A stretch of 43,278 nt of DNA. Source: Sporosarcina sp. ZBG7A. GTDB lineage: Bacteria; Bacillota; Bacilli; Bacillales_A; Planococcaceae. The stretch is from NCBI RefSeq assembly GCF_000813425.1, contig NZ_JWIB01000024.1, positions 1 through 43,278 on the forward strand, in the 5' to 3' direction. Below are positions 1 through 6,817 of this stretch, in pieces. Under the pieces are notes generated by a model. It saw only the letters and a list, made by a program, of their open reading frames with translations. It was not told the DNA's origin and did not search any database. Positions within the stretch are counted from its first letter, which is position 1. Each line of letters opens with the position of its first letter. Made by a program: the position numbers and the translations under genes.

Positions 1-151
1 TCTCCTCTTGCTTTTATTTGGTTGGGAATAACAGGGCATTGTAAACTACTCTTCAATAAGGTTATTTATTGTCATAACAACTATATACATACGAAATGAT
101 GCAGTACGGATTCCCTATCTATTAACACTTTGAAAAATATTCAGAATAGTA

Positions 152-181
152 TTGACCGCAGTAATGTATTAAGCATATAAT
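152..181 (+). promoter_or_regulatory. Sigma-A promoter of the GntR/ABC operon
   Basis: A -35 box TTGACC (152-157) and a perfect -10 box TATAAT (176-181) are separated by 18 bp. Transcription would start near 188, inside the left arm or just before the dyad at 191-216. The first gene begins at 262. Confidence 0.75.
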
Positions 182-190
182 ACGCTTATG

Positions 191-216
191 GTGTATGAAC
201 CATATGGTACACACAC
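191..216. promoter_or_regulatory. Probable operator of the GntR/YtrA-type regulator
   Basis: A 26-bp dyad centred between 203 and 204 pairs at 11 of 13 positions; its core is ACCATATGGT and its outer arms are GTGT and ACAC. It begins 10 bp after the -10 box, where a bound repressor would block initiation. YtrA-subfamily regulators usually repress their own operon, so autoregulation is the natural reading, but binding is inferred. Confidence 0.65.
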
Positions 217-261
217 TCGGTTGGATTATTGTTAAAAAAGGTTGTTATAGGAGTTGTTTCG

Positions 262-642
262 ATGAATGTAAATTTTAATAATCGTGATCCGGTCTATTTG
301 CAAATTGTTCGTTATTTCAAGGAGAAAATTGCAGTTGGGGGCTTGAAGCCTGGCGAGGAAATTCCCTCAAGGCGGGAGTTGGCAAATCGGATGAAAGTTA
401 ATCCTAATACCGCGCAACGAGCGTATAAGGAAATGGAGGAACAGGGATTGATTTATACGGAGAAGAATCATCCAAGTAAAATCACATCGGATAAAATGAT
501 ATTAGGTAAGGTAAGAGATGAACTTCTTGCTGAAGCAGTTGATATGTTTGTGACATCTGTTCGTTCCATTAATGTACCAGTAGAGGAATTGCTGGACTTG
601 GTTAAGGTAAAGTACACGGCTAACGGTGATAAGGAGGCTTAA
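262..642 (+). CDS. GntR family transcriptional regulator, YtrA subfamily
   Basis: A 126-residue protein with an N-terminal winged-helix GntR domain (YLQIVRYFKEKIAVGGL, then PSRRELANRMKVNPNTAQRAYKEMEEQGLI split over two helices) and a short C-terminal helical tail of about 50 residues, the hallmark of the YtrA subfamily. The start is ATG 262, which has the SD ATAGGAG eight bases upstream; an in-frame TTG at 229 lacks an SD. It lies 2 bp before an ABC ATPase gene. YtrA-type regulators repress ABC transporter operons induced by cell-wall-active compounds; the effector here is unknown. The dyad at 191-216 is its probable site. Confidence 0.9.
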   Translation: MNVNFNNRDPVYLQIVRYFKEKIAVGGLKPGEEIPSRRELANRMKVNPNTAQRAYKEMEEQGLIYTEKNHPSKITSDKMILGKVRDELLAEAVDMFVTSVRSINVPVEELLDLVKVKYTANGDKEA

Positions 643-644
643 CC

Positions 645-1334
645 ATGATTGAGGTAAAAGCGGTTGAAAAGAAATTCGGACGTAAGAAAATATTAAAAGG
701 CGTATCTTTTACAGCAAACAAAGGTGAAATAACTTGTTTAATAGGAATAAACGGAGTTGGGAAGACAACGATTTTAAATGCAATAATGGCGCTTACCCCG
801 TTTAATAAAGGACAGATATTAATAGATGGAGAACCGATAAATAAAAATTCATTCGAAAAAATTACCTTTATCCCTGATACTATTACGATGCTTCCACACA
901 TGAAAATAGCAGAAGCGATGGAGTTTATGGATGATTTTTATACGTGTTGGAATCAGGAGCGCGCAACTGAATTACTAGGTTTTTTTAGATTAGACCCTAA
1001 CGATCGAATTGCTTCCTTATCAAAAGGAAATGCAGCAAAGGTTAACCTGTTACTTGGTCTAGCACTTGATGTGGATTATGTATTAATGGATGAGCCGTTT
1101 TCGGGAATTGACATGTTTAGTCGAGAAGATATAGCGAATGTATTCACTAGTCATTTAATTGAAAATCGTGGTGTAATTATTACGACACATGAAGTAGGCG
1201 ATATTGAACATTTAATTGATAAGGTTGTCCTTCTAGATGAAGGTAAGGTTACAAAGGAATTTAGTGCAGAAGAAGAACGTGAAAACGAAGGGAAGTCTGT
1301 CATTGATGTAATGAGAGAGGTGTATCAAAGATGA
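645..1334 (+). CDS. ABC transporter ATP-binding protein (YtrB-like)
   Basis: The 229-residue nucleotide-binding subunit carries Walker A GINGVGKT (residues 34-41), a signature LSKG (about 125-128, in place of LSGGQ), Walker B VDYVLMDEP (about 143-151) and the switch histidine in TTHEV (182). The Q-loop position reads FIPD instead of a glutamine loop, as is common in YtrB/CcmA-like ATPases. It has an SD AAGGAGG and overlaps the permease gene by 4 bp (ATGA-type), so both are probably translated together. It would power the membrane protein encoded next. Whether it exports a compound or acts in sensing or resistance is not visible. Confidence 0.92.
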   Translation: MIEVKAVEKKFGRKKILKGVSFTANKGEITCLIGINGVGKTTILNAIMALTPFNKGQILIDGEPINKNSFEKITFIPDTITMLPHMKIAEAMEFMDDFYTCWNQERATELLGFFRLDPNDRIASLSKGNAAKVNLLLGLALDVDYVLMDEPFSGIDMFSREDIANVFTSHLIENRGVIITTHEVGDIEHLIDKVVLLDEGKVTKEFSAEEERENEGKSVIDVMREVYQR

Positions 1335-2164
1335 AGAATTACTTGAAGCTCGTTAACTTTGAATTTAATCGCATTGCGAAACTGTTTGCAGTCTTACTTG
1401 GTGTAACCTTTGTTATACAGATTGTAGGAGTCATTGTGCAATCAAGATATTATCTTAGCATGGCTAATGAATTGATCTATGAAGGAATGTTGTCAAAAGT
1501 AAAGTTTCTGGAAAATTACGGTCATATGAGTTTGTCTCAGATAGTGATCAGTATGTGGTTCCTCGTACCAATTTTGTTGTGCGTCGCTGCTGTGGGGTTC
1601 TATATTTTTCTAATTTGGTATCGTGATTGGGTTGGAAAGAATACATTTATTTACCGATTATTAATGCTCCCAACAACAAGATTAAATATTTTCTTTGCAA
1701 AGATTACGACTATCTTGATCATGACATTAGGACTAGTTGCATCTCAACTCATTATGCTACCTATTGAGACGCTAGTTATGAAAAGCATTGTGCCTAAAGA
1801 ATTTATTATGGATATTACCTTGAACCAAATTGTGATCAGCATGCCAGAATTACGTTTCATCTTTCCGAATAGCCCGATTGAGCTTGTCATATTTTACGGT
1901 GCAGGTGTGTTGGCTGTCAGTATTGTATTTACTGCAATCTTAATGGAAAGAAGTTTCAAGTGGAGGGGAATTTTTGCTGGACTTATTTATAGCGCAGTTG
2001 CAGTAGGCTTAACGATTTTGCCCTTACTTTTAAATGTGATTGTTTTCAATGGCTTTTTCTATACAATTGAATTGTTTGTACTTGAAATTATTATGGGGTT
2101 GCTTGTTCTCGCAGGATCTATTTTGACGTGCAGATTCCTTTTAATGAAAAAGATCACCGTCTAA
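1331..2164 (+). CDS. ABC transporter permease-like membrane protein
   Basis: A 277-residue integral membrane protein with about six hydrophobic segments (near residues 18-38, 70-95, 123-147, 182-205, 213-240 and 245-270). The layout fits the ABC-2-like permeases that accompany YtrB-type ATPases. Its start ATG overlaps the ATPase stop. No substrate motif is recognisable; assignment rests on topology and operon position. Confidence 0.8.
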   Translation: MKNYLKLVNFEFNRIAKLFAVLLGVTFVIQIVGVIVQSRYYLSMANELIYEGMLSKVKFLENYGHMSLSQIVISMWFLVPILLCVAAVGFYIFLIWYRDWVGKNTFIYRLLMLPTTRLNIFFAKITTILIMTLGLVASQLIMLPIETLVMKSIVPKEFIMDITLNQIVISMPELRFIFPNSPIELVIFYGAGVLAVSIVFTAILMERSFKWRGIFAGLIYSAVAVGLTILPLLLNVIVFNGFFYTIELFVLEIIMGLLVLAGSILTCRFLLMKKITV

Positions 2165-2176
2165 GGAGTGTTGAAA

Positions 2177-3391
2177 ATGAAAAAATACTGGAAAAGCACT
2201 GCAATTATCTTTGTTATTGTGGTTAGCATCGGATCTTTCTATGTAAATTCTGCTACATCAGCAGAACACTATCCAAAGTTTGTTATCCAAACATTAAGCG
2301 GTAATGCTCAAGAGATCAAACCGTTGATTATCAAAGGTTCTTATGCAGATACTTCTTCTATGACTTATGTTAATACAAGTCTAGCAATCAGCGCGAAAGG
2401 CACTACCTATGAAAGTCGTTCTATTCTAGATGAATTAGTCGGAAATCCTCCGCAAGAGATCAAGAGGTTACAAGAAAAATATCGTACGTTCATGCGAGGA
2501 AAAGGTTTCTCGGGCGAGTTACTTTTCGAAAACAAGAAGTTTCTAGCTTATGCAAATGTAGATTCTGGATCAATAAAGTCAAGAAACCATAAGTTTGAAA
2601 TATCTGTATTAACCAAAGAGGATGACATTATAAACTCCTTCAAGATGGATGTTCCAAAGGGCAAAGAAATGGATTATCTTCATGTAGAAGATGTACAGAT
2701 AATAGAGGATAAATTATACCTCATCACCGATAACATTATCAGCAATAATGATAAGCAATATGAAGAAAAGCATATTTATACGATTGATTTAGCTACTAAA
2801 AAAATAATAGACCATGAAGCAATTATTCAGTTTTCCAGAAGTCAAGAGCATACCCGTATTGATGTACAACTAGTTAGAACAAGCCCTACTAAAGCGAATG
2901 ACCATCTAATACTTCTGAAAACGGAAAATAAAGTAAGTGAAGATATGGAGACTACAAGTGAAGAAGTTGTAAGTCAGGAAATCATCTCTTACAATATAGA
3001 AACGAAAGAAAAGGAAACGATTAATATACCAGGCTTGCGTTTAGGAGGGAACCAACTCAGCTTTTATGATGGTTCTACCATTTATTTCATGAGGTTAGAT
3101 GGGCGAGATCTCCTAGTAACTCCTTATCGTTTAGCAGATGATACAGTTGGTCAAACATATAGTATCCAATTATCTGGTGAAAAGGGTGCTGTGTCAGAAC
3201 CAATTACAACCGTAATAGACGGTAAACTCTATGTTGCTTCCTCGCAAATGAATGCAGACCTAAATGCAGATATAATTGTTGCGGATGCGTATACAGGAAA
3301 AACTCTTTTTAAAGGTCAAGTAGCTGTAGATGGTTCCTCGAAAGATAATAGCCAATTCGATTTATCCTTGTATAAACTCTTTGTGAATTAG
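2177..3391 (+). CDS. Exported or membrane-anchored protein of unknown function
   Basis: The product has 404 residues from ATG 2177, which follows SD AAGGAG with 8-nt spacing; GTG 2168 lies inside that SD and is rejected. A lysine-rich N-terminus and one hydrophobic segment (residues 8-25) ending near SATSAEH indicate a signal peptide or anchor. The remainder is hydrophilic, with beta-propeller-like turns such as YTIDLATKKI and DAYTGKTLFKG, so a propeller or PQQ-like fold is possible. It starts 12 bp after the permease and precedes the sigma factor. It could be an extracellular partner of the ABC module; I do not recognise the family. Confidence 0.75.
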   Translation: MKKYWKSTAIIFVIVVSIGSFYVNSATSAEHYPKFVIQTLSGNAQEIKPLIIKGSYADTSSMTYVNTSLAISAKGTTYESRSILDELVGNPPQEIKRLQEKYRTFMRGKGFSGELLFENKKFLAYANVDSGSIKSRNHKFEISVLTKEDDIINSFKMDVPKGKEMDYLHVEDVQIIEDKLYLITDNIISNNDKQYEEKHIYTIDLATKKIIDHEAIIQFSRSQEHTRIDVQLVRTSPTKANDHLILLKTENKVSEDMETTSEEVVSQEIISYNIETKEKETINIPGLRLGGNQLSFYDGSTIYFMRLDGRDLLVTPYRLADDTVGQTYSIQLSGEKGAVSEPITTVIDGKLYVASSQMNADLNADIIVADAYTGKTLFKGQVAVDGSSKDNSQFDLSLYKLFVN

Positions 3392-3446
3392 ATTACAGAA
3401 ACAAAGAGTTGAGTCAATATTTCTTTCAAGAACAGAGGAGGTCAAA

Positions 3447-3989
3447 GTGAAAACAATATCAAATAAAGCAATTGTTTTAGCTGAACTCGACCTAAGTATG
3501 AATGAGAAAAAAAGTAATGAACTCTATATGGAATGTAAGAAGAAAGTGCATCGGGTTGCACTTTCTTATGTGAAGGATAACTACATAGCAGAAGATCTTT
3601 CTCATGAAATTCTTGTGAAATGCTATCTTAACTATAAAACATTTAACGGAGAACGTTCCTTCTATTCATGGATGTATCGAATTGCTAATAATCATTGTAT
3701 TGATTTTTTACGAAAAGGTTACCGTCATCGAGTTGTGCTTCACGAAAATATGGAGCTACTTAACGATGAGGACGCGTGTACGCCTGAATTTGAGGTTTTA
3801 AATAGTTTTGATACAGAAGAACTCAGAAACAAGATAAGGCAGTTGCCTTCGAAGTATGAAGAAGTCATAACCCTCTATTACTTTAAAGACCAATTTTTGA
3901 AAGAAATCCAACATCGTTTAAATATAAATCTTTCAACAATAAAAACAAGGATGTCTCGGGCCAAGAGGATGTTGAGGGACATGTATTAG
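3447..3989 (+). CDS. ECF-type RNA polymerase sigma factor
   Basis: The 180-residue protein has sigma region 2 at about residues 38-95 (YIAEDLSHEILVKCYLNY, then SFYSWMYRIANNHCIDFLRK) and region 4 at about 130-180 (LPSKYEEVITLYYF, then IKTRMSRAKRMLR). It would direct RNA polymerase to a small regulon. Start GTG 3447 follows SD AGAGGAGG. No adjacent gene encodes a recognisable zinc-binding or transmembrane anti-sigma factor; the preceding exported protein (2177-3391) is the only candidate partner. It lies 55 bp after that gene and may share the operon. SigY-, SigX- and SigW-like groups cannot be separated by eye. Confidence 0.88.
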   Translation: MKTISNKAIVLAELDLSMNEKKSNELYMECKKKVHRVALSYVKDNYIAEDLSHEILVKCYLNYKTFNGERSFYSWMYRIANNHCIDFLRKGYRHRVVLHENMELLNDEDACTPEFEVLNSFDTEELRNKIRQLPSKYEEVITLYYFKDQFLKEIQHRLNINLSTIKTRMSRAKRMLRDMY

Positions 3990-4038
3990 GATGTAGAATG
4001 TCCAGTTTACCTTTTATAGTTAGTGTTCGTCATAAGGA

Positions 4039-4084
4039 GGGCGCCGCAAAAAGATAGTTGCCCATTATTTGGTGCCCTTTTTAT
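4039..4084. terminator. Stem-loop terminator after the sigma factor gene
   Basis: GGGCGCC (4039-4045) pairs with GGTGCCC (4071-4077), with one G-U pair and a 25-nt loop, followed by TTTTTATT. It would end the plus-strand operon. It also lies at the 3' side of the minus-strand coding fragment at 4085-4243. Confidence 0.55.
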
Positions 4085-4243
4085 TCAATTTATAAATCCA
4101 TAAAAAATAATTAACTTCTTCCTCTCATGGATTGTCAACTCTAGACCGTAAAAGTTTTCTAAGATCCCTAATCGATACTCGTCAGGTGTTTTAATAATCA
4201 AGAGTCCAGTGGAATCGAATCCGATTGAATAATTTAAGCTCAC
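4085..4243 (-). pseudogene. Coding fragment of an unknown protein, probably a C-terminal relic
   Basis: One minus-strand frame is open from about 4270 to a TGA at 4085-4087. Counted from GTG 4243 it gives 52 residues with ordinary protein character, including DSTGLLIIKTPDEYRLGI and LTIHERKKLIIFYGFIN. No Shine-Dalgarno sequence precedes GTG 4243, and a stop (TGA, about 4271-4273) lies just upstream, so this looks like the tail of a lost gene. It could be a small gene with an unusual start. An inverted repeat CACGTC/GACGTG (4241-4246, 4261-4266) overlaps its start. I do not recognise the family. Confidence 0.4.
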
Positions 4244-4286
4244 GTCATTGCTGACTATGGGACGTGAAGGTCATTACTAAGCACAG

Positions 4287-4319
4287 AAAAAAGACCCTAC
4301 ATAGAGTAGGGTCTTTTTC
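4287..4319. terminator. Bidirectional terminator downstream of the cold-shock gene
   Basis: GACCCTAC (4293-4300) and GTAGGGTC (4306-4313) form a perfect 8-bp stem with a 5-nt loop. It is flanked by six A residues on the left and five T residues on the right, so it works in both directions. It lies 9 bp beyond the stop of the minus-strand cold-shock gene. Confidence 0.9.
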
Positions 4320-4328
4320 TAGCTATAA

Positions 4329-4529
4329 TTAAGCTTTTTGAACGTTAGTAGCTTGTAGGCCACGTTGTCCTTGTTCGATTTCAAAAGTTACACTTTGACC
4401 TTCGTCTAAAGATTTGAAACCTTCGCTTTGGATTGCTGAGAAATGTACGAATACGTCCTCTCCAGCTTCACGCTCGATAAATCCAAATCCTTTTTCTGCA
4501 TTGAACCACTTAACTGTACCTTGTTCCAT
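4329..4529 (-). CDS. cspA: Cold-shock protein, CspA family
   Basis: The 66-residue single-domain protein carries the RNA-binding motifs RNP1 KGFGFIE (13-19) and RNP2 VFVHFSAI (26-33), plus the C-terminal [10 protein letters not shown]. It binds single-stranded RNA and DNA and acts as an RNA chaperone in the cytoplasm. Length and sequence match Bacillus CspB/CspD closely; which paralogue it is cannot be decided. The SD AGGAGG lies at about 4539-4544 on the minus strand. The unassigned region upstream could hold a long 5' leader as in other csp genes, but no convincing promoter was fixed. Confidence 0.97.
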   Translation of the reverse strand: MEQGTVKWFNAEKGFGFIEREAGEDVFVHFSAIQSEGFKSLDEGQSVTFEIEQGQRGLQATNVQKA

Positions 4530-4639
4530 AATTATTGCCTCCTAGTGCGGATAACCACACATTGTGTTACTACGCTTGCTCAAATACCTTAGACGAAAAA
4601 CAAAATCAATTCTCAATCTGAAAAAGAACAAGAATAATA

Positions 4640-4900
4640 CTCCCTTAGAATAACAGAGATATGATGAAATAGCAAATAGAACGATTCATATTTATAAAGA
4701 AGCCATTGAAATTCAGCTTGTAAAATAAAGGGATTTATTAAGTTGTTGGATACAGCCTAATGAGCAGGGGATTGTAACCACAATAAAATCAACATGTTTC
4801 CACTGTTTCAATCAACTCTTGAATCCCTTCTTTCTTCAACGTTTGGACCTATTAATGAATAGGCGCAGATCTTATATACAAAATCGCACCCATTCATTTA
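4640..4900. other. Gene-poor stretch with eroded coding remnants
   Basis: Between the csp and NIPSNAP genes there is no full gene. On the plus strand a frame near 4655-4727 reads YDEIANRTIHIYKEAIEI before a stop. On the minus strand a frame near 4785-4850 reads VQTLKKEGIQELIETVETC before a stop. Neither has a start with an SD. AATGAATAGGCGC (4854-4866) pairs with GCACCCATTCATT (4886-4898), apart from one to two mismatched or wobble positions, forming a hairpin without a T-tract. The simplest reading is decayed coding DNA or a short dispersed repeat. Confidence 0.3.
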
Positions 4901-4914
4901 CATGCACGTCTAAG

Positions 4915-5262
4915 TTAAACATCATTTTCTAGAGTTGACTCTATAGCTTCATTTTTCACCTGCAAAATGTACTCCTTTAAAACGAGCTCCTTTCCACCGT
5001 TCTTTTCATACCAGTTTTTAACACGCTCAACGTGAGCCTTATCATTTCTCAACATGGATTCAATCTTTAAATAATCCTCGTAACTGTCATATTCCCATAT
5101 AGCGAAAATCTCGACAGTGTCATCCTCGTTATTCTTCATCCAACGACCTACTAAACGTGATCCGTACTTAAGTTGGTTAGGTAAGTTTGTTTTGTTAAAA
5201 TGGGCATTAAAATTTTCAACGAATTCATTTTTCACAACGTAAAATTTTCTCCTATAAAACAT
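4915..5262 (-). CDS. NIPSNAP family protein
   Basis: A 115-residue protein that begins MFYRRKFYVVKNEFVENFN and continues with LKYGSRLVGRWM, then EIFAIWEYDSYEDYLKIE. These are the dimeric ferredoxin-like (alpha-beta barrel) features of small bacterial NIPSNAP proteins. Members have no agreed biochemical role. The start ATG has the SD GGGGGAG. It lies 195 bp upstream of the CdaR-type regulator's stop on the same strand, without a visible terminator between them, but a palindrome over its own -10 region suggests independent expression. Confidence 0.8.
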   Translation of the reverse strand: MFYRRKFYVVKNEFVENFNAHFNKTNLPNQLKYGSRLVGRWMKNNEDDTVEIFAIWEYDSYEDYLKIESMLRNDKAHVERVKNWYEKNGGKELVLKEYILQVKNEAIESTLENDV

Positions 5263-5284
5263 AAACTCTCCCCCAAGATTTAAG

Positions 5285-5300
5285 AAATATTATAATATTT
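5285..5300. promoter_or_regulatory. AT palindrome over the -10 region of the NIPSNAP gene
   Basis: AAATATTATAATATTT is a perfect 16-bp palindrome that contains TATAAT on the minus strand, 23 bp upstream of the ATG at 5262. The -35 region is weak. It could be an operator or simply AT-rich promoter sequence. Confidence 0.35.
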
Positions 5301-5456
5301 CCTTACTCAATTCACATTTCAATAACAAAAAGGACTGATTGTTGAGTCTAATTATTCATCATTCCAAATGAATTGTATCAAACCACAAACTGAATAATCA
5401 AACTTCCGAGGTGTTCCATAAAAATCATTACCAATAATCTTTGTGGAGCACTTATT

Positions 5457-6662
5457 CTACGTAGTCTCTTTGAAATGTTGATGCTGCTTTAAAGCCATAT
5501 ATAAAAGTGTACATTGCTTGAATGAATTCAAATCGATGCTCACTATTTCTTGAAGTTGCTTCAATCTGTACATCAGCGTATTGCGATGAATATATAGTTT
5601 TTTGGCAGCTTGGCTCATGTTCATTTGTTCATCACAATAGACGAGAAAGCTGTCGAGGAGGACAGGGCCATTCACATGATTGAGTAATTTTTTGATGTGA
5701 TTGTTCAGTGTCCATTGTGAGGGGAGTGTGATCTCTTCTAGACCATGTGATAGTAAGTCCCAATCGTCATTAGAGACGATTGATTGTTGAAAGTGATGGC
5801 GATTCGCAATCTCCAAAGCTTTTCTACATTGCTCATAAGAGTTTAAAATTCCTTCAATGGATGGAGAAGGATCACTGTATGAAAACATTAATTTACTATC
5901 TATTCCACGGGTCTCTAAAAATTTCCTCAGCTTGTCCGAGGCGAACTCTAATCTCTTTAACAATGTAGTTCTCTCATCGGAATGGTCGGAGAGTAAAATA
6001 AGCCATTGACCCGAAGATAAAGGAACAACAATATCCTGTTCTTTTGTATTGAATAAATTTCTCAAGCATAAATATAGCTCTTGTTCTTCTGGACTGAATG
6101 TATGTGTTTGCTGGATAGAGAGAGCTTGATCATTAGTAGGCAGTAGATCCAATAGAATACAGCGCCTTGGTATTCCTAATGTAAATCCGTGAGTGTCACA
6201 ATGGCTAGGAATATTACTAAAATCAGCTTTCTCTTGATAAAAAGAGAGACATTTAAAGAAATCCCGCATCGATTCCATTTGAGAGGCAACTGTCCTTGAA
6301 CGGAAGTTTTCCATTAGGAGCATTTCTATATGGGATTGGACAAATTGTACGTACCGTTCAACGATTGCTGGGTCACCAATAAGACCGAGTACACCGACTG
6401 TTTCTTGTTGGAATCTTAGAGGCGTAGCAATACCAGGTAAGACGTTGACGAGATTGGCAGTTTGTTCCTTGGTGAAAAACATCATCTTTCCTGACCGTGT
6501 CACTTCTGTAGTGACAATGTGATGTGAGCCAAGTCGGTTATTGTCTGTGCTCCCAATTACCAACCCTTCCTTATCCGTAATACTAATCGGGATATTTAAT
6601 ATAGAAGAAAACTGTTCGACGATTGATTGTGCATAGTGCCCAATGTTCTGCAATTCATTCAT
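5457..6662 (-). CDS. CdaR/PucR-type transcriptional regulator with sugar-diacid recognition domain
   Basis: The 401-residue protein has an N-terminal Diacid_rec-like sensor domain (about 1-130: QSIVEQFSSILNIPISITDKEG split, GSTDNNRLGSHH, LVNVLPGIATPL), a central CdaR GGDEF-like region, and a C-terminal PucR/CdaR helix-turn-helix (about 345-390: MSQAAKKLYIHRNTLMYRLKQL split). CdaR-family proteins activate genes for diacid or related carbon sources. It is transcribed divergently from the catabolic operon that starts at 6818, with 155 bp between, so it is the likely local regulator of that island. Bacillus PutR, a related PucR-type regulator, controls proline use. Its inducer here is unknown. 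Confidence 0.88.
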   Translation of the reverse strand: MNELQNIGHYAQSIVEQFSSILNIPISITDKEGLVIGSTDNNRLGSHHIVTTEVTRSGKMMFFTKEQTANLVNVLPGIATPLRFQQETVGVLGLIGDPAIVERYVQFVQSHIEMLLMENFRSRTVASQMESMRDFFKCLSFYQEKADFSNIPSHCDTHGFTLGIPRRCILLDLLPTNDQALSIQQTHTFSPEEQELYLCLRNLFNTKEQDIVVPLSSGQWLILLSDHSDERTTLLKRLEFASDKLRKFLETRGIDSKLMFSYSDPSPSIEGILNSYEQCRKALEIANRHHFQQSIVSNDDWDLLSHGLEEITLPSQWTLNNHIKKLLNHVNGPVLLDSFLVYCDEQMNMSQAAKKLYIHRNTLMYRLKQLQEIVSIDLNSFKQCTLLYMALKQHQHFKETT

Positions 6663-6673
6663 CCCTTTCCACT

Positions 6674-6688
6674 AGTTGATTTTCAACT
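6674..6688. promoter_or_regulatory. Palindrome next to the regulator start
   Basis: AGTTGA-TTT-TCAACT is a perfect 6-bp inverted repeat 12 bp upstream of the regulator's ATG. It could form a hairpin near the ribosome binding site or be an autoregulatory site. Confidence 0.35.
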
Positions 6689-6754
6689 CTTTTACGGTGA
6701 ACTGGCCAGAATTTGTTTTTGTTCGTACTAAATTGTTGTGCAGTTTGGATGTAT

Positions 6755-6775
6755 TACTTTCAAGATATGAAAGTA
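6755..6775. promoter_or_regulatory. Candidate operator of the catabolic operon
   Basis: TACTTTCA (6755-6762) and TGAAAGTA (6768-6775) are perfect 8-bp inverted arms with a 5-bp spacer. They lie in the divergent intergenic region about 43 bp before the first catabolic gene, a position suited to the CdaR-type regulator. Binding is inferred. Confidence 0.45.
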
Positions 6776-6817
6776 TATTGGAAGACAGAATAGATTAAGT
6801 GATGGGAGGGATTTCAA

